Shown: positions 44,890 through 58,376, numbered from the stretch's first letter. The stretch is DNA of 64,000 nucleotides from Ophthalmolycus amberensis (GCA_024529925.1 JAFEUB010001122.1:182501-246500), one strand, 5' to 3'. The notes: generated from the letters alone by a model not told the origin. A program made the numbers and translations.

Positions 44890-47800
44890 AAAAAGATGGC
44901 CGCCTTTGAACTCCACAGTAGCTATAGAAACGGCTGGAGTTCCTCCACTTTAGCGCTTGGCTGTCAGTGTCTGACTGGGCCATCGTGATGGGCCAGCATC
45001 ATTAGAAGCCGGCGCACACAGGACACACATTGACACATTTGCTGACACAGGGTATATAAACAAGGCCCCGTGGATGTGTTTGTTTTTAGGGGGGTAGGGG
45101 GGTCATTTTAATTGGCTTGGCCTACGAACTTACAAGCAACAGAGGCCTGATGTGTTTGGACTGCTGAGAACTCACTTTTTCATGTCACACATTTAAGACT
45201 TTGCTAACAAAAGAAAACTTTCACATCTCTTGTTAGCGTTAAATCAGGGACAAAAACTCATGGCAGTACAGTTCCTCATAGTTCGACAGGATGTCACATT
45301 GGTAAAAGATCAAAAGTTACCATCTGCTGTGTGACTCGATCATGATAGAGAAGATTGATAAATTCATGCAATATTACTATAAGCACTTGACATCTTCAGC
45401 CACTTGTGTTCCCTCACAAGCCTACTAAATCATAAAACCTTTCTCCCCCTCAAATTTTTTGTAAAGACTTTAATTTTCTAGTCTGTGGAACTTCAAAGAA
45501 CTGACGATTCGCAAGTCCACATCCCTCCGAGCAGTCCGTGAATCTCCATTCTTTCATTTCGACGGCCCCTTCAGTAAATATGTGCAATCGCCCCACTTTT
45601 CAAACAGATTCGTTTCCCATGTATTTATTTTAAATGAATATTATTAGCTGGCCTGGCAAGAAAAGGTTCTTATGCTAATCCACAGGAATCGCAGGCATTT
45701 CCATTTAATGCCTACTTATAGGCCATTCTTTAACGACTATTTGCCTCACAGTCTTAGCAAATGAGCTCTGCACCCCAGACTCCTGCGCTCATAATTTCAT
45801 TGGAAAGAAGAAGACCCCCCCCCCCCTCCTCTTTTTACTTTGATCCCAGAATGTTTTTTTGAATCTGCTGGTTGTGTATTTGAACATCAATGGAGATGCG
45901 GTTGCAAGTGCTTGCTTTCATTATTTTTCACAGAGATAAAACGAAACAACAGAGGGATGGGAGGGGAGGTGGAGAAGGGGGAGAAGGCATGATGGGAGGA
46001 AATGAGGCAGGGTAGGTGACTGTCCGGGATGAGCCTCACATTGCCGGGGAGACAAAGTGTGTCAATGTGGAGTCACATCCTTATCAGATTGTGTGTCGTG
46101 CTTATTAAAATCGCTGACCCCCCTGCCAACCCCGCCATAGCTCTCTTCACTGTAGCTCTCTGTCTTTCCGTAGTCTCATCTTTGGGCTTTCTGAGTAAAG
46201 AGACAGAGATATCTGTGTCTGAATTCTTTCATATTTGGGGGAAGGTACTGCTTCAGCCCTACTGCAGCTACCAGTCTCAGCCGTGTTGTCTATAGACCAA
46301 ATGTTTTTCTTCACTTTAGGACACTGGAATTCCCATTTTGACTATTCTCATCTCAGTGAGGCTGGTATTCCTGGTATTTTAACCTGAAAAAACCCCAAAA
46401 TATCTGAGATGCCCAGGCTTTGGATTTGACCACTATCATTCCAAGAAAGGATTGAGATAACTTTTGACCTTCAATTTGAATCCTCTGTCCACCTCTAGAG
46501 TGGCACTGTGACTGTGGCGAATGGGGATTGATGCATCCCACCAAGGTATAATGAGTGATGGGGCTTCTTTGATTCCTAGAAAGCTTTCAACTTCAGTCAA
46601 GGTCTCTACTGGTAGACTGCACTTTCTCTCTTCTTGTTCTTCTTTGTCTCTTGCCTTGATGTTTGATGGTGAAGACGGAGAAAAAGATCTTTTAATATGG
46701 TCCCTATTCGATTATTGCTCTCCTCACTGTGAGGCTCACATCATGCATCCCTTCTCACTGTGTTCACGGTTTCATAATTGGGATACCGTCACTGAACCGC
46801 AGGAACCAATTTTTCCGGTTGTCATCGTGTGTGCTAGAAAGTTAGCGAGGCAACCTTTTGCGTATGCAACAGTTCAGAATCATTATTGCTCCAGCTCAGA
46901 ACAACCCTCTGAGAGAAGCTTTTTAGGGGGCTTTAAGAGCACAGCAAGTCACTCGGAGGCGAAGAAAAGATTGCAAGAATCGTGGTAAAAAAGAAGCGAA
47001 CTTGAAAACAACAAAGAACGCATTTGTTCTTTCTCGCGCTTGCACCCTCAGTCTAGGGTTCTAATCTCTTATTGTTTCAGACCCAAACAGAGACAAAGGA
47101 GTCACAGATCAAAACAAATGACTATCAAGCTATCAAACAAGCACCACCCTGCGATGATTCCAAACGCTGACTGCGGGAGAGAGAGAAGAGAGTCAGAGTC
47201 AGGTGGGTCGGTATTGTTTCCAGTCACTTTGATGCAAAACTTAAAATGCTGGCAAAGAAAAAAATAATCAAAAGTCTGCCATGAAAGAAAGAGAGCGGAA
47301 AAGGAGAAGAGAAAGAGGGGGCGGCGCAAAACATGCTAGCAAGGTTTGCATATGTGCACTCGCCTTTGTTTCATTAGCGGTCCAGCTGATAACCTTTATT
47401 GAGCCTGATCTGGAATTAAACTCGTGGACCAGCGGTGCTTTGAAGCTACAACTGGCTCTTTTCCTGTTTGTGCTATAAATGCAGGTTGTGGCACGAAGAT
47501 AAAGCACTTCTGAATGATATTAAGACTTGAAAGTCCCTTGGCTATTCACTGGTACATATTTGATGTTGTTCTTTTGCTCTTTGGCTAAATTAGCATATCT
47601 CTTTCAAAGCCCCCACCCCACTGACAAATGTAATCCTCTGCCATCATGTGTTCACTTAAAGTCATAAATGATAGAAATACATTGTGTCCGCCACTGACAC
47701 ATCAAAGTACGATAACACAATTAGCGGTGATGACTGGAGTTTGTTTTCTCCCCTCCCCCTCTCCTCTCTTTCTTCCTCAACATTGTACCAGCACCCATTT

Positions 47801-50800
47801 GCTCCCTCCTGTATTTTTGTCTCTTTCATTTCCGCGTACATCATAGCCACTGTTTCAAAGTCGTCTTACCAGTTGCGGTGGGGTGAGACAACCTTTGCCT
47901 CAGTTTGTTCACTTTCATTCAGTCTCTCTCCAGAAACTGCTATCACCATCTAATTTTAGTAGCGATCACATCGTCTCTCGGCGTGACAGCTCTCTCTTAT
48001 CCCGCTCCTTTCTCTTCCCAAATCAAGTCATGTGCGGCGGGTGACAGGGCAAATGTGCCGCACTACTGTAGATGAGCAGTAGTCTGTAAGTTAAACTGCA
48101 AGGCACATTCTGTGCCTCATCACAGTGCACACATCAAAACAAAAGGCAGTGACAGCCCCATTGTGATCTATTATTTAGCCCCCACCGTATTTGATCACTG
48201 GCGTGTGCCATAGTGATGATCATGCAGATTAGGCCTGTTTCTTCCAGCCGCCCCACTAAACTCCTTTGCTTTTATTGCTTTCGGATCTTCATTTTTTTTT
48301 TCTTTCTTACAAGTGTTAGTATGAGCCAAATATGGTGATTTGTCAATAATAATATGTTTCCAAAAGGAAGTTTGACCCTGTCGGTCATTAGCAATACAAT
48401 AACAACTTAAGCAATATCTAAAACTGCATTTACACAAGGTGTGCAGTCCTGGGGCATTTTTGTGAATGCGTATAGTCCACCTAATGTGTTTGTCAGTCAC
48501 ATGTGACTTTGCGCTGGTAGTATTAGCTTGCTGGTTAATTTGTGATTTTCCACAAGTTATCATGATTTTCAAAGAAAGATTTCCTTCCTTCCAGGATGAC
48601 ACTGGTTTCTTTTTCCTCTTTCGAAGATAAAAATCTACTGACACTTGAGATGGGTAAACAATCACTGTCTGCGTTCTTTTTTTTAAACTGCTCTCATACC
48701 AGATGATGGATAATTGTGTATGTCCCCAGAGTCTGTTTAGAAGCAAAACTCCCTTTTTATATCATGCACCCTGGGAATAATCAACAAGATGAAGTTCATT
48801 AGTAAATGCTGCCTTTGTATCACACATTCAAACAACACATTCAAAGAATATTTTATGATAATTGTTTTAAATAGACATGGATATATCCTTTCAGTTCCTA
48901 TTTCATTTAGCTAAATTTGAAGTCGAAAAAGGTTGTGTTAACTTCTTTTTGTTGCCAATGTGGCCAAGTCTCTCATCTAAAAGCCCTCATATATCTAAAG
49001 AGACCACCTGGTTACATAAAATAATTTGCTTTTATTACTCATGAATCATGAATTCATAACGTTTGTTTTACTGTGTAATGCAGGGATTTTAACATTTTCC
49101 TTGTCGGTGCCTTCAAGGACAAGATTTGAGAGTCAGCCGCCAAACAGCAACCTTCATACTAGAATAAAAAAGGAAATTCTTTGTATACTTTGGATGTCTT
49201 CCATGTTTGCTTATTGTTTGTCTTTGATTTTCTGACATCACTCATGAATGCAGTGATTGTACCAGCCGACCAGAATGTGTCAGAGTGTCCTTGAATGCAT
49301 CATCAAGAAGAGTTTTGAATTTTGCGGTCGTATTATCACACAGCAATATTTTAAAATGTTTTACTTATCTTAATCAAGTTTCCTTCGCATAACATTTTCA
49401 CACTATTAAATTAATGGATTGATGCCCCTCCATTTTAGGAAATCAGTCTACAAAATGATATGTCCTGGAAGCTGGTTGGCATTAAAATAGAGAGTACATG
49501 ACTTGTCGTTAATAGTACAGTTTAAGAATGAGAAATGTTGTTCAAGCTGCCTCAAAACATTCCTCACTTCCTCTTTTTGTCTCCAGTCTCTCTTTTGCTC
49601 TAATTTTGTCTCTTTCATTCTTCCAACTTATGATGATGAGTCACTCGTTATTTAGGCCCAGACACTGACAAAAGAGAGGCTGTGGGCCATTTTGTTTGCA
49701 CCAAATTAAAAATAAAATCATTCACTTTGTGCCATTTTGCCTAAAAAGGATATTGTGTCTGAACATGAAAATTGTCAACAGAGACTACTCATTTTTTCCC
49801 TTTAAGGCTGACTCCAAAAGAAAAAGTAGTTCAGGTACTTTATTAGGTAAATTATTCCTGAGAGGGCTGAAGGGACACACCAATCAGAGCTAATCTCGCC
49901 GCTCCCTTTAACCTTAACCACTCAGCTGTGCAATTGTTCACTCAGTAGAGAGAGCAACTCTGTGTGTAATTAGCGGAAGACCCCTTTATGAATGGAATTA
50001 GCATCATCTTTGTCCTCTCACCAGGAGTATAGCCCTAATTAGCCATCTGCATGTTCTAAGGGAGGCCATACACAAGGCAGGGGAGGACAATTGCATTCTG
50101 GCCCCTCTGCTGGCCCTCATTTGCTGAGCTGAAAAAAAAAAAAGATTTAGAAAAAACACAGACTTTTGTCCAGCGAAATGAGGGCAAACTCTCAAGTGCT
50201 AATTGAAGTCTGACTGAAGATGGGTGTCGTTAATTTTCTTCCACCGGGTCACACTGTAACCCCCGGCATGGCCCTTTATATCAGTGGCTGTGTGTTTGAC
50301 TAAGTGTGTGTGTATGATGGTCTCTGTGTGTGTGCACCCAGTGTTTTGGGTGAGATCATTTTAAGGGGAGAAGTGGGGGCGCCCAGAGATTAAAGTAACA
50401 ATCCAGTGCTGGCTGCCTGCACAGCACCCAGCCTCGCCTTTGATTAAAAATGCTAATGTGCCTTCTTTGTGCTTTGATGTGGGACGAACAATGGTGGCAG
50501 GGGGAGTTACTGTGAGACGATGTAATCCTTTATTTGTCGCCATGCAATGACACCCAGCTGAGCGCTGTGACAGTCCAAATCAATCATGTCACAGGGAGCC
50601 GCCATGAGTCCGCCAGCTAACTATCCCCCCTACTCCTTAACTTACAAAGCTGCGCAACTCTAATTAGCTTCCCTCTCTCAACATGGTTCAGAAGAAAGGG
50701 ACCAAGAAAGATATGAAAGGAGAAACTTCTTCAGCAACAGCATGAAGTGCAGGCACTGAATCCACTCATAGGCACTAGGCACAGGAAACACATCACACTA

Positions 50801-51010
50801 TCACACAATCACACAATCAGGTGTTTTAAGACAAAAGAAAACCTTTTCATTGGTCATATGATGGACATTTTAGGTTGGGGAAACGGCTAGCCTCTGCTGA
50901 AACAGAAGAAGTACTCATCCTAAATTGTCTCATATACGTGTTGTGTTTTCGTACGTCGCCAGCTATTCACTCTACGGTTTTGTTCAGAGGATGTGTGAGT
51001 TTTCCCCAGG
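44890..51010. other. Non-coding stretch with conserved-looking blocks
   Basis: No gene recognised. About 45480-45790 and 49880-50200 are complex, TAAT-rich and low in simple repeats, resembling vertebrate conserved non-coding elements. A C run lies at about 45816-45827. Confidence 0.45.
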
Positions 51011-51014
51011 TCTA

Positions 51015-51490
51015 GCCTCTAGGTCTGAAAAGTGAAGCCAATGCTGAAGTGCCTTAAACTTGCATTATTTCTAATAGTCAGCAGGGGGCGACTCCTCTGG
51101 TTGCGAAAGATGTCCTGATTGTATGTAAGTCAATGAGAACATGACCCTACTTCTCACTTGATGTATTACCTCAGTAAACATTGTAGACATGGGTTTATAG
51201 TCTCAATCTAGTTTCAAGTCTTCTTCAATACAGCATGATGTCTATTTAATCAATAATAGTCCCATTTAGAGTAAAAATGCCAAACATTGTACAATAATTA
51301 GGGGCCGGCGGTGGAGCCTCTCGACTTCAAACTGGCTAATTATAGCATAGCATCCAACCAAGCTCTGCTCCATAGGCTGTGATACAATCGTTTCAGATTT
51401 TCTTCAGGCTGGTTTTGTTGATTTGGAGCTCGTCATAGTCTAAAAACGTTACGTTTCTACATAAAACCTGTGGAGCTAACATAAGCAGAG
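51015..51490 (+). repeat. Teleost dispersed repeat (AAGTGAAGCCAATGCTGAAG family)
   Basis: Phrases AAGTGAAGCCAATGCTGAAG, CTTAAACTTGCATTATTTCT, CAGCAGGGGGCGACTCCTCT, CTCACTTGATGTATTACCTC, GTAAACATTG-type and CAATACAGCATGATGTCTAT match, in order, a repeat I recognise as abundant in percomorph genomes. The right end is uncertain after about 51290, where similarity is less clear. Family name unknown to me. Confidence 0.75.
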
Positions 51491-52063
51491 TATGTTAGCA
51501 CATCATTAACTAGCTTTCGCACTTCTATACTATGCTAGCTACTGAATGTATTGAATGTAAACACATGCTGCTTTTGCTTTTCAATGATTGTAACAGTGAA
51601 TAAAGACCTATCTGGTCAAGAAGGGTCAATTCTGTCAAGAGACTCACAGATCTAAAGAACATCTGGGCTCACAGTTTCTTTAAACTCAATCACTTTTTTA
51701 TCATTTTGCTTCTGCATTAATTATAGATTATCTGTTTCACCTTATTACAATCCAAAGGAATCATATTCACAACACCTGAGCCGTAGAGACATTTTACAGT
51801 TAGTCCACTGTCAACCCAACTGTGGATAGAGACTGTTTCACTTTTCAGACACTGGCATCCTCCTATTGTATTGCTCACTTTCAGAGTTTTGACCAAAATT
51901 TCCTGGCATGTTTACCATGTTTACTCTACTTTCATCACGCCGTGACTCTGTTTCAAGACGTCTCCTCAGCTTGAAACCATCATCGTTGTCACACCCTGGC
52001 GATCTGTCGTTCAGCTGCACACGCACAAAGCTTGAAGATATTCTCTTTAGAGAGCTGCGTGAA

Positions 52064-52098
52064 TGTGTGTGTCTGTGTGTGTGTGTGTGTGTGTGTGT
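52064..52098. repeat. (TG)n microsatellite
   Basis: About 16 TG units with one TC interruption. Confidence 0.95.
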
Positions 52099-54754
52099 CT
52101 GAGAGACAGAAGAGGGGGTGCTGGGATATGAAGTAGAAGGGCTTTTATCAGCCTCTGAGTTGGAAGTCTTTGAGGGCCTCCTCAGAAGCTCAGCATTTCT
52201 TCCATTGTTCTATTTCCATCCCTCGCTTCGCTCCTGTCACATGTAAAATTACAAAAGGCCTCCTATACCCCCCTCTCCCCACCCATACCCCTCCTTTTCA
52301 CTCATATCCCACCCCTTTTCCCCATGTTCCAACCTCAGAGAGGCATATAACCCACTTAGATTATTCTCAAAATACTTCACAACTTTACAGTGTTCCCACC
52401 GCAAATTGGAGTTCAGGCAAAGAACTGGAACTGGAAAGCTGAGGTTGTGAACTTCTTTTGGTGCGATGCAAGAAAAAAAAAACGAATCTCCTAATTTAAC
52501 CCTAGTCACTTCCTTATACAGAAAACGATAACCCTGTATACTGTAGCTACACTGTGCCACACACTGTGCACACACCCTAACAGTGTTATGGGACTTGCCT
52601 TGTCTTGAACAACCCCCTCCCCGCCTTCGAGTCCGTTAATGTAAAAATGTGAAGATCAGTGTAGCTATAACATGATAAACACACCTCACTCGCTCACCAT
52701 CTAACCTGAAGGATGGGTGGAGAGATTCAACCTGGTGTCTGCGTGTTATCCTCCAGCAAGACTGTGTGTTTACTGTACACGGTGAGGTGAAATCCTATCA
52801 CAATGAGCGCTGACTCCATGTTTCTCTCACACATGCACACACACATGCACTGATATCTGAGACCTTGAAAAGCCTGCCTGCAGGCCTGCACCCGCTAACA
52901 GGTGATGCCGATGTGACATCTCGGCAACAGGAGACCGAGCTCCTTCCTTTGCTCTCCTTTCTCTCCTTCTATTACCCCTTATTTCTCCCTTTATCTTGTC
53001 GTAGCTCCTCTGCCTTGTGCTTTCCCCCTGTCTTTTGCTTTTTCCTTCATCCTGTCCCCTCTTTTCTTTCCCTTCTGCCCCTGTTGTCATCGTCCCTTCC
53101 TCCATTTCTGCCCTAAGGTGCACATTGACTTCAGGTTTCAGTGGTAGACACAGGAAAAAGAGGATTAGTTGGCTATTTCCCTAAACATAAACTGCAGCAG
53201 GTGTATTGGAAATCCCCCCGTCTTTCTTTTATGTAGCGGAGATCACCTTTGATTTTTGAGATGCATCGCCTGAGAGCATGTGAAGTCAAACTGTGAGCGA
53301 GAGAATGCAAATAGAGTTATATCTCTGTCACGGATACGTCCTAAACATTAACCGTAAGTCGCCAGTGTTGTAATAGCTCGTTGTACCAGAGTGCACCAAT
53401 GCTCCTCCCTCCTCCTCTGTGCACCGACCTCGCTGATCCTCTGTCCGATGTAATCAAATATGACACCAGCTTGTGCAAACAACTTGGCCATGTTATCTGT
53501 GCCGGTTTCCTCCCCTCACTCCCTCCTTTTCCTCCCTCCCCTCGACTAGTTTCTATTTTTTTCATTCTTGCACCGGAGATAACGAGAGGTGATTTCGATC
53601 CCTCTGTATTCAGATGCTGGCCGGCGAGATCGTTCCTCGTGTCGCCGTGGCGTGTGAGAGTTCACGTGCGCGTGTGTGCTCATGTGTGTGGAAGGTGAAT
53701 AAAGGCATCTTTGTTGGTTGCAGGTGTGTGCTTGTGCCAGGCAGGCTTCAGCGGAGAATCCGGAGAACAATGGCTCTCTGTTGGAGTACACACCTGAGTC
53801 AGAGAGGGGAGGGGAGAGGGCCTGATCGCAGGAAGATTACACAAGAGCAGATTTCATTAAACCTGAGGGGGGTAACGGAGAGATGGAGGGAGGGAGGGGA
53901 GGGAGAGATAAAAAAAAGGTGCAGGAACGTAGAGGGAGGAATGGAAGGAGAGAGCAACGTGAAGGGAGAGACAGAGGGCCAAATACCAGGAGAAGTGAGG
54001 GGACTGAGGGAAATGGAAATGGCGGGTGGAGGGTTAGAGTCTCAAAGTAAATGTAAACTAATGTATGAGGACAGAGGAGTCAAGGTTACTGAGGATGCAA
54101 AGCAGGTGCAACTTCACATATTGACTCCATTTATTGTCTACAAGAAGCATGTGGCCCTATGTGCATGGCGTGATGAGGGCGGAGGCGACACGAACCACAT
54201 CCTCTATGTGATGAGTAAAACGTCAAATGTCCAGATGAGGGAGCAGACAACAGCACAGTTATCAAACTTGACTTATGCTGATTCAAACCTGTATTAATTG
54301 ATTTGTTTAGACACTTAGGGAAACACAACAAGCTGTGAACACAAAATTGACATATTATCACCTTATAGAGTTGATGCAGTGGCTTATTTACACAAAGAAG
54401 TGTAAGAATTGTTCTGGTGTCCTGACAAATATTCTCTCTGTTTTGTCTCTTTCCACCAAAACCTAAAGGACATAAATGGACCTTCAGCTGCTAAATGCTC
54501 CTCAGTAAGACTGAATAAAAACATACTAAAATGTTCGATAGTGTAGAGTTGGCTGATAATTCCCTATGGGTTATCACTATGAAGGACTTGCAGTGTGATT
54601 CATTATTAATAAAATAATATTGATTCTGGCAGCTTTAAATACAGAATGATTAGATAACAGAGAATTATTTTGGCTGATTCAAGAATTCCAAGTTTATCAG
54701 CTGACTTTTTCATCCTGTAAATCGGCATGTTTTGACCGTCAATGACGGTTGTTA

Positions 54755-54777
54755 TTATTTATTTATTTATTTATTTA
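54755..54777. repeat. (TTTA)n microsatellite
   Basis: Five ATTT units visible directly. Confidence 0.9.
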
Positions 54778-55179
54778 CCTCCAACTCTCTCTGCAGAACA
54801 GACGATCATTGCTGCCTGCATCTCCCCAACCATTATCTCCACCATATTCTTTTCTTTTTCCTTTTTTTGTTGTTGCTGCAAATCAACTCACAAACAAATA
54901 GCATTACTAGTTTCTTCCATATATATATATTGTCTTAGTCATGTTTTTTTTAGGTTTAACTAAACAAATGTTAGAGGATGCATTTTAGCAGAATTCTGAA
55001 GTTGTCAAATATGAAAGCTCATTACAGTACAGTCATTCAAACAATCAGAAAAATAGGTGGAAATTGATAAAGTAAAACAACAAAGATTTAGTCAAAGTAT
55101 CTTTTGAAGGTTTTATTCAAAACAAACCATGCCACTAACCTTTCTGACTTCATAGGGGTCAGTAGTCAGAGGCAATATA

Positions 55180-55340
55180 GACCTATACAGACATTTTGAC
55201 TTGTCATAGCAGAAAAAGGCACAGGTTGAAATAATAAATTAATTATCACAGCATTCCACTTAGTAACACTTTTCAATTTGAGTTTCACAATTAGTTACAC
55301 CTTTTTCCTGCTATGAAGTCAAAATATCTGTAGTGAAAAA
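55180..55340. repeat. Imperfect inverted repeat, dispersed-repeat relic
   Basis: ACATTTTGACTTGTCATAGC and AGAAAAAGGCACAGGT near 55190-55228 are roughly inverted at 55295-55335 (CACCTTTTTCCTGCTATGAA then GTCAAAATATCTG). A related block recurs at about 57183-57262, suggesting a degraded interspersed element. Confidence 0.55.
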
Positions 55341-57159
55341 AGTTTGTTACAATAAACTTGCAAATACTTGAAATGTGTTTTAGATTCTGTAGGTGAGCCA
55401 TTGCAGTGAACACATATTTATGCATTATTGTCAAAGTCGTATCTTCATTGTCCTTGCAGCATCAATGCACCTTGGTGCAATGCATCTTGGTAAAACTTAA
55501 TTTCACATAAATGTAATGTGAAACATAAACATATGAGATGAGACTTAAAAGCCGACTGCTTTCAACCTCAATTAAGTCATACGAAACACATCCCACCACC
55601 TCATCTGTCGAGTGAAGCTTTAAAGAGACATTGCAGCACCACCTATTTAAAGGCTGTATTTATATAAGCTAAACGAAGGACTGAACTGCGCAACCGTCTG
55701 ATTTTGAACGTCCATTCACAAACAGGTGGAGGGATATAAACATAACGGTGCCCTCCGTATGCAGAATGTGGAGCAGCAGCTCATAAATGACAAGGCTTTA
55801 AAATAAGACCAAGACCACTGAAGAGCATCGCAGCACGGAGCGCGATCAAATCCCAAGAGACAGCTCATGATCTCTGAGGAGACACAGACATCTCCTGCTG
55901 TAAAATGTGTAGCTGGATTTGATCGAGAGGGAAAAGCTTCATGAGCAGCTAAACCCTGTCATAGGGTTATAGAAAATGGTAATGACAATGAACATGTTTT
56001 ACACCCAGACAGACAGAGGTGGCTGAAACAAAGAGATACATTCTGCATGTTGATCTCATTCTCTTTAAGGTCATCTCATACATTAGTGAGCTAATGTGTC
56101 TTGTAGGGGGTCGAGTATATCATGAATTACTCCAGACATTTCAGACTGTTTAGCGCTGAAGGATTACAGACAATGATTACAGGAAAAAAATGGAAATCTC
56201 ATTCAAAGGCTTTTGTCACTAATTGATGACATGTTCACGGTAAAGTTTGATAAGAAGGAGGAGAAGTGGTGACAAGACGACGAAAGAAAGCTGTATTGAA
56301 AAACTTTGAGAGTAATTTCGCTCCTCGTCTCTCTCCCGCTCTCCCTCTCCATCCTCCAAACTTCCCTCCCTCCTGTCTCTCTTTCTGCAGAAGTTCAGAA
56401 AGTCAAAGCATCCCTACTTTCACATAGGATGAACGCTGTTTCTGTCTCAACTCCTCAAACATGAAACGCAAATGGTATGTAAATGTCGTCTTTGATTCTG
56501 TTTAATGTATCCGGGGTACAAGGTGCAAAGAATGAAAGAGTCTTCTCCTCTCTGCCTATCAAGCGTTGCGGTACACCTTTGCAGGACAGTGGACCCCCTG
56601 CTGGGAGGATAATAGGAAGAAATTGTTTTGCTATGAGATGAAGTGATAAAGGGAAAAGTATGATTTTTCAAAGACTTTGCCGCTCCTCTTCAACACCCCC
56701 CACGCGTTCCTTCTGGAGTGCATGAGAGAGAAATTGTCGAGCACTAATTGAGTGATAGCTGATTGTTGAAGTGTTCATCTTTGATGTTTTTCTCTTTTTT
56801 CTGGGCATGTAAATGAAACATCAAGAAAGTGGCTAATGTTTTGCGAGGAATTAGGATGAAGTTGGAGTTTGAAGGAGGATAGTTTGCGTTTGTGTGTGTT
56901 TCTCCATGGATGTGTGTGCACCAGTAGACATGCAGCTCATGGAGGAGGTTGGGGCAAATGAAAATACCTCTGTGTATTAAAGGAGGCAGCTGACCCATTC
57001 AGGCGAAAGCTCCTAGCTTGGTTTTCTGCAATAGTATACAGATCCTGTACTTAAAGTACCAATACAATCAGGTAAACATATTCCATTACAAATAAGAAAT
57101 GTCCTGTAGCAAAGTGTACTTGGCCATTGGTTCTATCGGTCATGGCATTATTACATTCA

Positions 57160-57262
57160 CCAAAGTAATTGACCTTTTTCACAGCAGACATTTAGGCTTG
57201 TCATGGGAAGAATGAGTAGTAACAGGAAAAGCACAGGTGTAATTGATAATATTTAGGTGAGT
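57160..57262 (+). repeat. Second copy of the 55.2 kb repeat block
   Basis: GCAGACATTTAGGCTTGTCA, then GGAAAAGCACAGGTGTAATT and GATAATATTTAG; compare the 55190 block. Diverged copy, boundaries approximate. Confidence 0.5.
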
Positions 57263-57464
57263 GAGTTCACACATCCTGTTATCGTACATGCTGGCTCGAT
57301 GTCATGGCTTAACGTGAAACTTAATAGAACTGAGTCATTGTTGACTAAATTTATTTCACCTGTTTTTCAAAACTTCCACTTTGAAAAAGGGCTATTGCTG
57401 AGATCAGGAATACAAACATTGTCATGACTCAAACACAGAATTTCAGATAGCAGTTTTGTGTGCT

Positions 57465-57600
57465 ACTTTCCAGGAAGCGAGAGGCTAAATAGGAAAAGAT
57501 GTATTCTCTATGAAAACCATGTGCCATGAAGGTTATAAAAGCATAAACAATAGAGACTATTGCTGTAGCTGCAGCACAATTACAAAGACAGACTTTCACA
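57465..57600 (+). repeat. Direct repeat, copy A
   Basis: AAGCGAGAGGCTAAATAGGA, AAAAGATGTATTCTC, then GAGACTATTGCTGTAGCTGC and AGCACAATTACAAA. The partner copy is at 58025-58130. Confidence 0.7.
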
Positions 57601-58024
57601 AACATGTACGTATATATATATATATAATTTGCAATCTGTAAAGCTGCTTCATCAACTTTAGTGTTAGGAACAACCGGAGGGCCCGAGCCAAGCCAGGTGA
57701 CCTACGAGATCAAAGAGGGGATGGGATATTAATAATTTAAGTTAACAAAATTAACCAAATGCAAATGGTAAGAAGCCATCTAACTAAAAATACAACTACG
57801 ATTGTTGAGACAATGCCATCTAGGTCTAGTGAGTCTGGGTCTTCAGAGATACAGTTGGCACAAAACTTCCAAAGACACAACAGCTTAAATAGTTAAAAAA
57901 TATGTTAGCTTGAAATATTGCAAAGATTTTAACTTTTTTTAAATGAAAAGGCAGTTTTGTTATGTTAATGACGTGGCTCTAGAAATTAAGATCAGAACGC
58001 CCCAATTTCTGACCTTTGTGGTAC

Positions 58025-58130
58025 ATTCCAGTAAGCGAGAGGCTAAATAACAAAAGATGTATTCTCAATAAAAAGGTTGTACATCGAGACTATAGCTGCA
58101 GCACAATGACAAATAAACTTTAACTTTGTT
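58025..58130 (+). repeat. Direct repeat, copy B
   Basis: AAGCGAGAGGCTAAATAACA, AAAAGATGTATTCTC, then CGAGACTATAGCTGCAGCAC and AATGACAAA. Shorter than copy A through internal gaps; a local duplication or two insertions of one element. Confidence 0.7.
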
Positions 58131-58376
58131 AGTCACTATGCACTCTTTCAACATAATTTTAGAATAAATGCTAATGTTTTACACTGCACTTGAACTGCTA
58201 CATCAACAAAGACTGCATGTGACTAGACTGGCAGGCCTGATCCAGCTGGGATTGACAGCAGAGCACATGAAAGAAAGGGATGGAGGGATGGAGTGGTGAG
58301 AGCAGGGAGAAAAGCAAGAGATGACCAGAAACACACACTGGGATCCTGCTGTTCACAGCAGCAGGTGCAAAGGAAA

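Larger units (their letters stand above)
51500..55170. other. Non-coding stretch
   Basis: No gene recognised; (TG)n at 52064-52098, pyrimidine-rich 52920-53105, purine-rich 53790-53990 and (ATTT)n at 54755-54777. The long open frame 53614-54297 follows the purine bias and is not believed. Confidence 0.5.

Noticed and set aside
46521..46988. 155-codon open frame on the + strand
   Set aside because: No recognisable motif, mixed low-information composition, no flanking gene structure; a frame of this length is expected by chance in 64 kb.
50030..50135. Possible minus-strand exon between a T-rich CAG acceptor and GTGAGA donor
   Set aside because: Two of three frames contain stops, and the stretch sits in a TAAT-rich block better explained as regulatory DNA.
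53614..54297. 227-codon open frame on the + strand
   Set aside because: It runs through a strongly purine-biased GGGAGA/GAGAGA stretch that suppresses stops; the translation is Arg/Glu/Gly-rich without a domain, and no splice or promoter context supports it.
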